Of a stretch of 14,236 nt of DNA, positions 7,862 to 14,236 are shown piece after piece; within the stretch, counting starts at the first letter, position 1; each line of letters begins with the position of its first letter. The position numbers and the translations under genes are program-made. Source of the stretch: Oceanococcus sp041619315 (lineage in GTDB: Bacteria > Pseudomonadota > Gammaproteobacteria > Nevskiales > Oceanococcaceae); NCBI GenBank assembly GCA_041619315.1, contig JBFKEC010000051.1, forward strand, positions 1-14,236, given 5' to 3'. The notes under the pieces were generated by a model, which had not been told where the DNA came from, ran no database searches, and saw only the letters and a list, made by a program, of their open reading frames with translations.

Positions 7862-8571
7862 CAACGCATTTCCTCAAGTGCGGATCCAGGATCTTCATCG
7901 CCATCACCGGCTAGCGGGTCGGCGGGATGTTCACGGGTGGCCGGGCGTCCGGCGGCAATTGCCACGGCCCGCCGCGCACGGTTTTCTATGGCCTGCCAGT
8001 CGCCAGCGGCGACCAGCTCATCGGGGGCCAGCCAGCTGCCGCCGACACAGGGCACATTGGGCAGCGCCAGATAACGCTGCATAGCCTCCTCGCTGACCCC
8101 GCCTGTGGGACAGAATTCAATATCAGGCAAGGGCCCGGCAAACGCCTTGAGCGCATCCGGCCCACCCGCCACGTGGGCAGGAAAAAGCTTCAGCGCACGG
8201 AAACCGGCATCGCTGGCACGCATGACCTCGGTCGGCGTCATGACACCCGGCAGCAGTGGAATCGGGCGCAGACTTTCGAGCAAGGCCGGGGGCAACCCCG
8301 GCGACACCGCGAACGCAGCGCCGGCTTCGGCGCTGGCCAGCAAATCTGCCGGCGTGCGGACCGTGCCGGACCCGACAATCGCGCCGGGCACCTTGGCCAT
8401 GACTTCCATCGCGGCAAGAGCACAGGACGAACGCAGGGTCACCTCCAGATAGGGCAAACCACCCGCCACCAGCGCTTGTGCCAGGGGCTGTGCGTGCTTG
8501 AGTTCTCGCACCACCAGCACCGGAATCACCGCCGCACCATGCATGACATCCTGAATCGTCAACACACTCAT
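7861..8571 (-). CDS. eda: 2-keto-3-deoxy-6-phosphogluconate (KDPG) aldolase
   Basis: KDPG aldolase cleaves KDPG to pyruvate and glyceraldehyde 3-phosphate, the last step of the Entner-Doudoroff pathway; it is a cytoplasmic class I aldolase. The 236-aa sequence shows IPVLVV near residue 16, Glu43 in YLEVTLRSS, the GSGTV phosphate/substrate loop (67-71), PGVMTPTE (108-115), the Schiff-base Lys128 in RALKLFPA, and PTGGV (155-159). The family usually ends near 205-212 aa; here an acidic, low-complexity tail of about 25 residues follows and reaches the ppc start, with which the stop is coupled (TGATG). The gene starts 15 bases after the edd stop. The ribosome-binding site is modest (GGTGAG close to the ATG), consistent with translation coupled to edd. 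The function is secure; the tail has no assigned role. Confidence 0.97.
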   Translation of the reverse strand: MSVLTIQDVMHGAAVIPVLVVRELKHAQPLAQALVAGGLPYLEVTLRSSCALAAMEVMAKVPGAIVGSGTVRTPADLLASAEAGAAFAVSPGLPPALLESLRPIPLLPGVMTPTEVMRASDAGFRALKLFPAHVAGGPDALKAFAGPLPDIEFCPTGGVSEEAMQRYLALPNVPCVGGSWLAPDELVAAGDWQAIENRARRAVAIAAGRPATREHPADPLAGDGDEDPGSALEEMR

Positions 8572-8586
8572 GAACTCACCATCTGA

Positions 8587-10395
8587 CTAAAACACACTGG
8601 CCGCACCGGCTTCCGCACCGTTGTTGGCACGGCGCAAGTGGACAAACATTTCACGCCCGTATCCGGCTGGGCTGGGCGCAACGGCCGCAACCTCGCGCGC
8701 AGCCCACTGGGCCTCATCAACCAATGCTGAAAGCGTGCCTGTGCTCGCATCCAGCCGGACAATATCACCGTCACGCAATTTACCCAGCGGCCCACCTTCG
8801 GACACCTCGGGCGTGACATGTATCGCCGCAGGCACCTTGCCCGAAGCGCCCGACATCCGCCCATCGGTGACCAGTGCAACCTTGAATCCACGGTCCTGCA
8901 ATATGCCCAGTTGGGGGGTGAGCTTGTGCAACTCCGGCATGCCGTTGGCGCGAGGCCCCTGGCCGCGCACCACCGCAATCAGATCGTGATTCATGCGCTC
9001 TTGCTTGAACGCCAAAATCATCTCGTCCTGGCTATCAAAAACCATGACAGGCGCCTCAACGACGCGATGCTCCGGCTTGACCGCGGACACCTTGATCACC
9101 GCGCGGCCCAGGTTGCCGGTCAACAGTCGCAAACCGCCGCTGGCGGCAAACGGATTGTCGATTGGCCGCAACACATCTTCGTCGCCGCTGTGCTCAGGCG
9201 CATCTTGCCAGCGCACCCCGCCATCATCGGCCAGGCGCGGTTCGCGGGCATACATACTCAATCCCGCGCCGGCGACGGTCTGCACATCCTCATGCATCAG
9301 TCCGCCGCGCAACAGTTCGCGGATGAGAAAACCCATGCCTCCGGCCGCATGGAAATGGTTTACGTCAGCGCTACCGTTGGGATATACCCGCGCCAGCAGC
9401 GGCACAACCTCGGATAGATCAGAAAAATCATCCCAGTTGATGATCACCCCCGCACTGCGCGCAATCGCAACAATGTGCAGGGTGTGGTTGGTCGACCCGC
9501 CGGTGGCCAGCAGGCCAACAATGGCATTGACGATGCAGCGTGCGTCAATGATCTCACCCACACCTGGCGCGCCCTCGTGGACCATTCGACCAGCCTGGCG
9601 TGCCGCCGCAGCCGTTAAAGCATCACGCAGCGGCGTGTTGGGATTGACGAACGCCGCGCCGGGCAAATGCAGGCCCATCACTTCCATCAGCATCTGATTG
9701 GAATTGGCCGTGCCATAAAAAGTGCAGGTTCCGGGCCCGTGATAGGCCTGCATCTCGGCCTTCAGCAGATCATCGCGTTCAACCTTGCCTTCGGCATAGA
9801 GCTGGCGGATGCGCGCCTTTTCATTGTTGGGCAGACCTGAGGTCATCGGCCCGGCCGGCACAAATACAGTCGGCAGATGACCGAAACTCAATGCCCCCAT
9901 GAGCAGCCCCGGCACGATCTTGTCGCATACTCCCAACGCCAGCGTTGCATCGAACATGTCATGGGACAGCGCAATCGCGGTCGACATCGCGATCACGTCG
10001 CGTGAGAGCAGTGACAACTCCATGCCCGGCTGGCCCTGCGTCACCCCGTCGCACATCGCCGGCACTCCGCCAGCAAACTGCGCGGTGGCCTGAACCTCAT
10101 GCGCAGCGAGTTTGATCAGGCCCGGGAAGCGACCCAGCGGCTGGTGCGCCGAGAGCATGTCGTTGTAGGCCGAGACTATCGCCAGATTGGGCCATTTCAG
10201 CGCAGCCAATTCGGCCTGATCCGCGCCTGCAGCGGCAAATCCATGCGCCAGATTGGTGCAAGACAGCTGCCCGCGCACCCGCCCCTGCCCCTTGGCAGCG
10301 GCAATTCTGGCCAGATACTCGCCCCGGCTGGCTTGACTGCGGGCTTCAATTCGCGCGGTGACATCCGCCACCACACGGTGCAGATTTTGAACCAT
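8587..10395 (-). CDS. edd: 6-Phosphogluconate dehydratase
   Basis: Edd dehydrates 6-phosphogluconate to KDPG, the defining step of the Entner-Doudoroff pathway; it is a cytoplasmic iron-sulfur enzyme of the IlvD/Edd family. The 602-aa length is typical. It has SCTNLAHGFA (Cys46), YNDMLSAHQP, MCDGVTQGQPGMELSLLSRD, LGVCDKIVPG (Cys157), PGTCTFYGTANSNQ (Cys224), GGSTNHTLH and VTDGRMSGASGKVPAAIHV. Cys157 and Cys224, probably with Cys46, are the expected Fe-S ligands by family alignment. The start is ATG 10395, with GGAG 7 bases upstream. The gene is first in the minus-strand edd-eda-ppc unit and diverges from zwf across 96 bases that contain a candidate shared operator. IlvD itself is excluded because the long KDPG-family signatures, the eda neighbour and zwf/pgl all point to Edd. 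Confidence 0.97.
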   Translation of the reverse strand: MVQNLHRVVADVTARIEARSQASRGEYLARIAAAKGQGRVRGQLSCTNLAHGFAAAGADQAELAALKWPNLAIVSAYNDMLSAHQPLGRFPGLIKLAAHEVQATAQFAGGVPAMCDGVTQGQPGMELSLLSRDVIAMSTAIALSHDMFDATLALGVCDKIVPGLLMGALSFGHLPTVFVPAGPMTSGLPNNEKARIRQLYAEGKVERDDLLKAEMQAYHGPGTCTFYGTANSNQMLMEVMGLHLPGAAFVNPNTPLRDALTAAAARQAGRMVHEGAPGVGEIIDARCIVNAIVGLLATGGSTNHTLHIVAIARSAGVIINWDDFSDLSEVVPLLARVYPNGSADVNHFHAAGGMGFLIRELLRGGLMHEDVQTVAGAGLSMYAREPRLADDGGVRWQDAPEHSGDEDVLRPIDNPFAASGGLRLLTGNLGRAVIKVSAVKPEHRVVEAPVMVFDSQDEMILAFKQERMNHDLIAVVRGQGPRANGMPELHKLTPQLGILQDRGFKVALVTDGRMSGASGKVPAAIHVTPEVSEGGPLGKLRDGDIVRLDASTGTLSALVDEAQWAAREVAAVAPSPAGYGREMFVHLRRANNGAEAGAASVF

Positions 10396-10409
10396 TGAGG
10401 TGCTCCAAT

Positions 10410-10438
10410 TTGCACGTTTGATCAGATGCTACGCTAAC
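10410..10438 (+). promoter_or_regulatory. Candidate weak promoter for zwf-pgl
   Basis: TTGCAC (10410-10415) and GCTAAC (10433-10438) are separated by 17 bases; each matches only 3 of 6 consensus positions. Transcription would start near 10445, inside the inverted repeat. This is offered mainly because the spacing and position fit and nothing better is visible. Confidence 0.22.
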
Positions 10439-10449
10439 TCCCGTAGCAA
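10421..10449 (-). promoter_or_regulatory. Candidate sigma-70-like promoter for edd-eda-ppc
   Basis: Read on the minus strand, TTGCTA (10449-10444) is followed after 17 bases by TCTGAT (10426-10421). Each matches 4 of 6 consensus bases. Transcription would start near 10414, giving a leader of about 19 bases that includes the edd ribosome-binding site. The match is weak but the spacing is ideal. Confidence 0.35.
10427..10448. promoter_or_regulatory. Inverted repeat TGCTACG-N8-CGTAGCA, candidate operator
   Basis: Two perfect 7-base half-sites (10427-10433 and 10442-10448) are separated by 8 bases, 22 bp in total, about two helical turns, as for a dimeric regulator. It lies between the candidate -35 and -10 of edd and overlaps the candidate -10 and start site of zwf. 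The sequence does not match the HexR-type TGTA..TACA palindrome that I know, so I do not name a regulator. Confidence 0.5.
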
Positions 10450-10450
10450 A

Positions 10451-10473
10451 GACCGCGCCGACCCTGGCCGGTC
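10451..10473 (+). other. Hairpin in the presumed zwf leader
   Basis: GACCGCGCC (10451-10459) pairs with GGCCGGTC (10466-10473) as an 8-bp stem with one bulged C and a 6-base loop. It ends 6 bases before the AGGAGG ribosome-binding site, so it could influence zwf translation. No role is known. Confidence 0.4.
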
Positions 10474-10491
10474 TCATGCAGGAGGGCATCG

Positions 10492-11970
10492 ATGGCAGGC
10501 GGCGAAAATTTCGACATGGTCATCTTCGGCGGCGTAGGGGATCTTGCAACACGCAAGCTTCTGCCCGCGTTGTACTACCTCAACCGGGACGGCCATTTTG
10601 TCAGCGGCAGCCGGGTGATCGCCTGTGGACGCAGCGAACTGTCGCGCGAAGCTTTCCAGCAGCACGCCGAACAGGCTTGCCAACGCTATGTGCGCGAAGG
10701 GGATCTGGACGATGCCGCGCTGAGCGCATTTCTGCAGCGCCTCGACTATGTCCGCGTGGATGCCGCAGAACCCTCCCATTTCAAGACGCTAGCCGACACC
10801 CTGGATCGCCAGGACCCAGACCGCACCCGGGTGTACTTCCTCGCCACCCGCCCGGACCTGTTCGCAAAGCTGTGCGAAAACATGGCCGCCGCCGGCCTCA
10901 ACACCCCGGCCTCACGCGTGGTTCTGGAAAAACCTCTGGGCACCGATCTGGCCTCGGCCAACGAAATCAACTGTCGGGTCGGTGCAGTTTTTGCCGAGGA
11001 ACAGATCTTTCGCATCGATCATTATCTCGGCAAGGAAACCGTTCAGAACCTGATGGCACTGCGTTTTGGCAACGCCTTGTTCGAACCGCTGTGGCGGCGC
11101 ACCAACATCAGCGACGTGCAGATCACGGTGGCCGAGCTGGTGGGGGTTGAGGGCCGCGCCGACTATTACGACAACACCGGTGCCATGCGCGACATGGTGC
11201 AGAACCATCTGCTGCAACTGCTGTGCATGTTCGCCATGGAACCGCCCTGCTCGAATGAAGCCAATGCGGTGCGTGACGAAAAGCTCAAGGTGTTGCGCGC
11301 ACTCAAACCATTGAGCGGACAGGCGGCACTCAGCCACACGGTGCGCGGTCAGTACCGTGCCGGCGCGATCAATGGTGAGGCGGTGCCCGGCTATCTCGAT
11401 GAGGCTGGCGTCGCCCCTGACAGCACCACCGAGTCCTATGCCCTGATCAAGGCCCATGTCGACACCTGGCGCTGGGCCGGCGTGCCGTTCTATCTGCGCA
11501 CGGGCAAGCGCCTGGCCGAACGGCGCGCCGAGATCGTGGTCAATTTCCGACCGGTGCCGCTGAATATTTTCAGCAAGGACATGGGCAACCTGCCGGTCAA
11601 CCGCATGGTCATCCGCCTCCACCCCAATGAGGGCATACGCCTGCATGTTCTGGCCAAGCAGCCGGGGCCAGCCATGCGCCTCAAACCGGTCGGCCTGCAT
11701 CTGGATTTTGCCAGCACCTTCAAGGTGCGACCGCTGGATGCCTATGAACGTCTGCTGACCGAGGTGATTCGCGGCAACCTGACCTTGTTCATGCGTAACG
11801 ACGAGCTTGAAGCCGCGTGGCGCTGGGTCGACCCGATCATTGCAGCGTGGCGCGACAGTGGCGAGGCACCGCGCAGCTACAACGCCGGCAGCTGGGGCCC
11901 GTCCTCTGCCGTATCGATGCTCGCGCGCGACGGCATGGTGTGGAACGAAGAAGTCGAAGATGCCCGCTGA
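10492..11970 (+). CDS. zwf: Glucose-6-phosphate 1-dehydrogenase
   Basis: Zwf oxidises glucose 6-phosphate to 6-phosphogluconolactone with NAD(P)+, the entry to the Entner-Doudoroff and oxidative pentose-phosphate routes; it is cytoplasmic. The 492-aa length is typical. The N-terminal nucleotide-binding loop is FGGVGDLATRKLLPALY (12-28). Also visible are EKPLG (146-150), the substrate motif RIDHYLGKE (174-182; His177, Lys181) and MVQNHLLQ with the general-base His238, by alignment with the well-studied Leuconostoc enzyme. YLRTGK lies in the C-terminal half. ATG 10492 follows AGGAGG at 10480-10485 with 6 bases between, the best ribosome-binding site in the window. The gene overlaps pgl by 11 bases. 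Whether NADP or NAD is preferred cannot be read with confidence from sequence alone. Confidence 0.97.
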   Translation: MAGGENFDMVIFGGVGDLATRKLLPALYYLNRDGHFVSGSRVIACGRSELSREAFQQHAEQACQRYVREGDLDDAALSAFLQRLDYVRVDAAEPSHFKTLADTLDRQDPDRTRVYFLATRPDLFAKLCENMAAAGLNTPASRVVLEKPLGTDLASANEINCRVGAVFAEEQIFRIDHYLGKETVQNLMALRFGNALFEPLWRRTNISDVQITVAELVGVEGRADYYDNTGAMRDMVQNHLLQLLCMFAMEPPCSNEANAVRDEKLKVLRALKPLSGQAALSHTVRGQYRAGAINGEAVPGYLDEAGVAPDSTTESYALIKAHVDTWRWAGVPFYLRTGKRLAERRAEIVVNFRPVPLNIFSKDMGNLPVNRMVIRLHPNEGIRLHVLAKQPGPAMRLKPVGLHLDFASTFKVRPLDAYERLLTEVIRGNLTLFMRNDELEAAWRWVDPIIAAWRDSGEAPRSYNAGSWGPSSAVSMLARDGMVWNEEVEDAR

Positions 11971-12664
11971 AGTGATCCAGTGGCAGCGCTTTGACAGCCC
12001 CGCCGCACTGGCCCAGGCACTGGCAAACAGCGTCGCAGATTCGCTGCGCGATGCCCTGTCTCAACGCGGCCACGCGTCATTGGTGGTCTCCGGAGGGCGA
12101 ACGCCCACAGCGCTGTTTCATGCACTGTCTGCCCAATCGCTGGACTGGGCACAAGTCAGTGTCATACCGGCGGATGAGCGCTGGGTCGATGAAAACGACA
12201 GCCAAAGCAACGCGCGCATGATTCGTCAGGAATTGCTGCGCGACCGCGCGGCCCCGGCACAGCTGCACAGCCTCAAGCAAGCGGCTGCGACGCCCGAAGA
12301 CGGCATGGATGCGTGCAATCGCATGCTCAGCCAGATCGCCTTGCCATTGGATGTGGTTATTCTGGGCATGGGCCTGGATGGCCACACCGCCTCGCTATTC
12401 CCAGACGCCCCTGAATTGCCTCAGGCGCTGGCCAGCCCCGCGTCCTGCCATGCATTAAGACCCGCAAGCCAGCCAACCGCCCGGATCAGTCTGACCCCGG
12501 CAGTTCTCAACACGGCGAATCGCCAAGTGCTGCATATCGAAGGGGATGAAAAACGCATCGTGCTCGAGGCCGCAATGGCGCAACCGCAGCCATTGCTTTA
12601 TCCCATTGCCATGGCGCTGACAGGCAAGCCGTCAACGCCACTAGAGGTCTACTGGTCGCCTTAA
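11960..12664 (+). CDS. pgl: 6-Phosphogluconolactonase
   Basis: Pgl hydrolyses 6-phosphogluconolactone to 6-phosphogluconate, linking Zwf to Edd; it is cytoplasmic and of the DevB/SOL (glucosamine-6-phosphate isomerase-like) type. The 234-aa protein shows SGGRTP (44-49), PADERWV (70-76), and GMGLDGHTASLFP (136-148) with the catalytic His142, and ends with GKPSTPLEVYW. The frame is open further upstream, but ATG 11960 gives the normal family N-terminus and the usual length; it overlaps the end of zwf by 11 bases and has only a weak GAAG ribosome-binding site, consistent with coupling to zwf. It ends 10 bases before the convergent racemase gene, with a strong hairpin just beyond. Confidence 0.96.
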   Translation: MPAEVIQWQRFDSPAALAQALANSVADSLRDALSQRGHASLVVSGGRTPTALFHALSAQSLDWAQVSVIPADERWVDENDSQSNARMIRQELLRDRAAPAQLHSLKQAAATPEDGMDACNRMLSQIALPLDVVILGMGLDGHTASLFPDAPELPQALASPASCHALRPASQPTARISLTPAVLNTANRQVLHIEGDEKRIVLEAAMAQPQPLLYPIAMALTGKPSTPLEVYWSP

Positions 12665-12670
12665 GCGCCG

Positions 12671-12704
12671 GATCTCAGGACAAGCCGCCCGCGGCTTTGA
12701 GATC
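12671..12704. terminator. Bulged 14-bp hairpin between convergent pgl and racemase genes
   Basis: GATCTCA (12671-12677) pairs with TGAGATC (12698-12704), and AAGCCGC (12682-12688) pairs with GCGGCTT (12691-12697), leaving GGAC as a 4-base bulge. The stem starts 6 bases after the pgl stop and covers the last codons and stop of the racemase gene. It has no U-tract on either side, so it is not a classical intrinsic terminator; it may act as a 3'-end stabiliser or pause element for one or both transcripts. Confidence 0.45.
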
Positions 12705-13799
12705 GTCACATTCGGCTGCACTAAACCCCCAATCCACCAGCACATCCTGGGTATCTGCACCGTGCGGACGTGAGCCATAGCGCACTTGCGATGGCGTGCG
12801 CGAGAAGCGCGGCGCCGGTGCCGGCTGGGTCATGCCGTCGACGTCGATATACGTCTGACGCGCCGCATTGTGCGGATGGTCAGCGGCTTCATTGAAGTCC
12901 AGCACCGGTGCGAAACACACGTCACTGCCCTCCATCAGCTCACACCATTGAGCCTGAGTCTTGGTCTTAAACACTGCAGCCAGCTTGTCTTTCAAATCCG
13001 GCCACAGCGCGGGATTGTTCTGGTTACCAAACACCTGCGGATCAAGCTGGGCTTTTTCCAGCAGCAAGGCGTAGAACTGCGGTTCAATCGAACCAATCGA
13101 GACATATTTTCCATCCTGGGTTTCGTACACATCGTAGAAATGCGCTCCGGAATCCAGGAAATTGGAACCCCGCTTGGACTTCCACATGCCCATGGCCTGG
13201 AGTGAATGGAACATCGCCATCAGCACCGCCGAGCCATCGGTCATGGCCGCATCCACCACCTGCCCCTTGCCCGATTGACGCGCTTCCAGCAACGCCGCCA
13301 GCATGCCCATGACCAGGAACATGCCACCGCCACCGTAGTCGCCGACCAGATTGAGTGGCGGTACCGGCTTTTCACCCGCGCGGCCAATGGCGTGCAGCGA
13401 GCCGGTCAGGGAGATGTAGTTGATGTCATGGCCAGCGGCCTTGGCCAGTGGGCCAAACTGGCCCCAGCCGGTCATGCGTCCGTAGACCAGCGCGGGATTG
13501 CGGGCGAGACATTCATCTGGCCCCACGCCGAGCCGTTCCATCACACCCGGGCGGAATCCTTCGAACAGGATGTCCGCCTTCTCGACCAGCTTCAGCAGGG
13601 CTTCGATGCCTTCGGCGGATTTGAGATTCAATGCGATCGAGCGCTTGCCGCGCCGCGCACAGTCCGGCAAAGCCTGCTTGCCCGAACGTTTTTCCACCGA
13701 AATCACCTCGGCCCCCATGTCGGCCAGCAGCATGCCGGCGAACGGGCCCGGACCAATGCCCGCGATTTCTATAACTTTGACGCCTTTTAGTGGCCCCAT
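12675..13799 (-). CDS. Alpha-methylacyl-CoA racemase (CaiB/BaiF CoA-transferase superfamily)
   Basis: A 374-aa CaiB/BaiF-fold protein. The start MGPLKGVKVIEIAGIGPGPF matches the family; ATG 13799 has GGAG 6 bases upstream, and a longer open frame to 13886 reads through repeat sequence and is rejected. It interconverts the (2R)- and (2S)-epimers of 2-methylacyl-CoA, needed for beta-oxidation of branched-chain, isoprenoid or sterol side chains. Racemase rather than CoA-transferase is favoured because the residues known from the mycobacterial enzyme are all present two positions earlier: Arg89 (GVMERL), His124 (AGHDINY), Asp154 (LVGDYGGGG), Glu239 (GSIEPQFY). GRMTGWGQFGPL and DAAMTDGS are further signatures. 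It is convergent with pgl and shows no obvious link to the Entner-Doudoroff genes. The substrate cannot be decided from sequence. Confidence 0.94.
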   Translation of the reverse strand: MGPLKGVKVIEIAGIGPGPFAGMLLADMGAEVISVEKRSGKQALPDCARRGKRSIALNLKSAEGIEALLKLVEKADILFEGFRPGVMERLGVGPDECLARNPALVYGRMTGWGQFGPLAKAAGHDINYISLTGSLHAIGRAGEKPVPPLNLVGDYGGGGMFLVMGMLAALLEARQSGKGQVVDAAMTDGSAVLMAMFHSLQAMGMWKSKRGSNFLDSGAHFYDVYETQDGKYVSIGSIEPQFYALLLEKAQLDPQVFGNQNNPALWPDLKDKLAAVFKTKTQAQWCELMEGSDVCFAPVLDFNEAADHPHNAARQTYIDVDGMTQPAPAPRFSRTPSQVRYGSRPHGADTQDVLVDWGFSAAECDDLKAAGGLS

Positions 13800-13821
13800 G
13801 GCTCTCTCCAGATAGTGCATG

Positions 13822-14016
13822 CGACTGACCGGCTTCCAGTCGGGCTGATCACGCGCCGCTTCGCGGTTCCCGTTGGATTGCCGCACGATTGGCTGTCAGC
13901 GCGACAGGACATCCTGTCCTGGCGCACTTCGATTCGCCGTCCTGGCGAATCGCCATCCATCGCACGGCAATCCAACGGCGCGCGCTCTTCATGCCCGACC
14001 AAAAGCCGGTCAGCCG
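13822..14016. repeat. Nested imperfect palindrome, probable composite REP/BIME- or MITE-like element
   Basis: A roughly 195-bp element upstream of the racemase gene whose two arms are inverted copies of each other. Outer stem: CTGACCGGCTT (13825-13835) with AAGCCGGTCAG (14003-14013). Second: TCGGGC (13840-13845) with GCCCGA (13993-13998). Third: CGTTGGATTGCCG (13871-13883) with CGGCAATCCAACG (13965-13977). The left arm has about 11 extra bases, including a CCGC-TTC-GCGG hairpin. Two hairpins sit at the centre: CAGGACA-TCC-TGTCCTG (13905-13921, extendable to 13901-13925) and GATTCGCC-N5-GGCGAATC (13931-13951). Both contain GTCCTGGCG as a direct repeat. No transposase is present. The left end abuts the racemase ribosome-binding site, so transcription from upstream would give that mRNA a highly folded leader. 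Confidence 0.75.
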
Positions 14017-14058
14017 CTCCAGCCGCAGTGCCGGCCGGGTTCATGTTTTTGAGATGAC

Positions 14059-14190
14059 ATGCCTCTCAGAGGCGATCCGTTCTTGTGCGAACGTAAAGGC
14101 GACTCGCTGCACGTGTGCTGCAAGGACCAGCACAGCGGCGAGCTTGTCGCTGTCGTGCCCTGCGAGCAACTGCGCGCCGCCTTGCAGTAG
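14059..14190 (+). CDS. Uncertain 43-aa Cys/His-containing ORF
   Basis: An ATG-to-TAG frame of 43 codons starting MPLRGDPFLCERKGD, with Cys at 10, 20, 21 and 35 and His at 18 and 25. About 79 percent of its codons end in G or C, suggestive of coding but only mildly so in GC-rich DNA. The upstream GAG (five bases before the ATG) is a weak ribosome-binding site, and the start overlaps a small palindrome (GCCTCT-C-AGAGGC, 14061-14073). I recognise no family. It may be chance; an overlapping frame from 14054 stays open to the window end. Confidence 0.22.
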   Translation: MPLRGDPFLCERKGDSLHVCCKDQHSGELVAVVPCEQLRAALQ

Positions 14191-14230
14191 ACGCTGTGCG
14201 CTGCCACTGGCACGCTGCAAGGCGGCGAGC
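14172..14230. repeat. Long inverted repeat near window end
   Basis: GCCGCCTTGCAG (14176-14187) is perfectly complementary in reverse to CTGCAAGGCGGC (14215-14226). The pairing extends to 14172 and 14230 with one mismatch, and a small inner palindrome TGCCA-C-TGGCA lies at 14202-14212. It has no T-tract. It could be the end of a transcript entering from the left or part of another repeat continuing past the window. Apart from this and the small ORF, 14017-14236 shows nothing I can assign. Confidence 0.5.
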
Positions 14231-14236
14231 GCTCAC

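Larger units (their letters stand above)
10396..10491. promoter_or_regulatory. Divergent edd/zwf control region
   Basis: This is the only non-coding gap in the first 12.6 kb and must carry the promoters for both edd-eda-ppc and zwf-pgl unless they are read through. It contains an inverted repeat, candidate sigma-70-like promoters on both strands, a leader hairpin and a strong zwf ribosome-binding site (AGGAGG, 10480-10485). The individual elements are listed separately. Confidence 0.75.

Noticed and set aside
10427..10448. Assignment of the inverted repeat as a HexR operator
   Set aside because: The half-site TGCTACG and the 8-base spacer do not fit the HexR palindrome as I know it, and no hexR gene is in the window.
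11807..11959. Upstream start extending pgl by 51 residues
   Set aside because: The extra residues overlap zwf deeply and have no homology to the family; ATG 11960 gives the standard N-terminus.
13800..13886. Longer N-terminus for the racemase
   Set aside because: The added residues are translated from the palindromic repeat arm; the family starts at MGPLKGVKV with a good ribosome-binding site.
13872..13976. Integron attC site suggested by GTTGGAT and ATCCAAC, which fit GTTRRRY and RYYYAAC
   Set aside because: The two core sites are in the wrong order for an attC, no integrase or cassette is nearby, and the match follows from the perfect 13-bp stem.
13815..14057. 80-codon plus-strand and 85-codon minus-strand ORFs across the palindrome
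   Set aside because: The two translations resemble each other only because the arms are inverted copies; this is typical of REP-type repeats and not evidence of a protein.

Overview
The window is a gene-dense stretch of a bacterial chromosome, apparently moderately high in GC. It most resembles a gammaproteobacterium, but this is inferred only from the gene families and their arrangement; no taxonomic marker is present. It holds nine confident protein-coding genes. Most are separated by 0-20 bases or overlap. I see no tRNA, rRNA, CRISPR array, insertion sequence or integrase.

Region 1 (1-5140, plus strand) is a tightly coupled cluster of little-characterised genes: the 3' part of a circularly permuted ATP-grasp protein, a stand-alone alpha-E (DUF403) protein, a second protein in which the same two domains are fused (822 aa), and a transglutaminase-like cysteine protein. 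Comparative genomics in the literature predicts that such clusters make or attach peptides or amides (ATP-grasp amidoligase plus transglutaminase-fold protease or ligase). The substrate is not known to me. This is the most plausible poorly described system in the window. Its notable features are the split-plus-fused duplication, a degenerate nucleotide-binding loop in the fused copy, and a Gln-alternating tail on the transglutaminase that runs into the neighbouring ppc gene.

Region 2 (5099-12664) is central carbon metabolism. On the minus strand edd-eda-ppc form a compact, apparently co-transcribed unit; zwf-pgl run divergently on the plus strand. Together zwf, pgl, edd and eda encode the whole Entner-Doudoroff route from glucose 6-phosphate to pyruvate plus glyceraldehyde 3-phosphate. 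PEP carboxylase adds the anaplerotic step from PEP to oxaloacetate. The 96-bp edd/zwf divergent intergenic region carries a 7-8-7 inverted repeat placed so that one bound regulator could control both candidate promoters, and a hairpin in the presumed zwf leader.

Region 3 (12665-14236) contains a minus-strand alpha-methylacyl-CoA racemase of the CaiB/BaiF family, convergent with pgl. A strong bulged hairpin spans its stop codon. Upstream of it lies a roughly 195-bp nested imperfect palindrome (13822-14016) that looks like a composite REP/BIME-type or MITE-like repeat. The last 220 bases have more inverted repeats and one uncertain 43-codon Cys-rich ORF.
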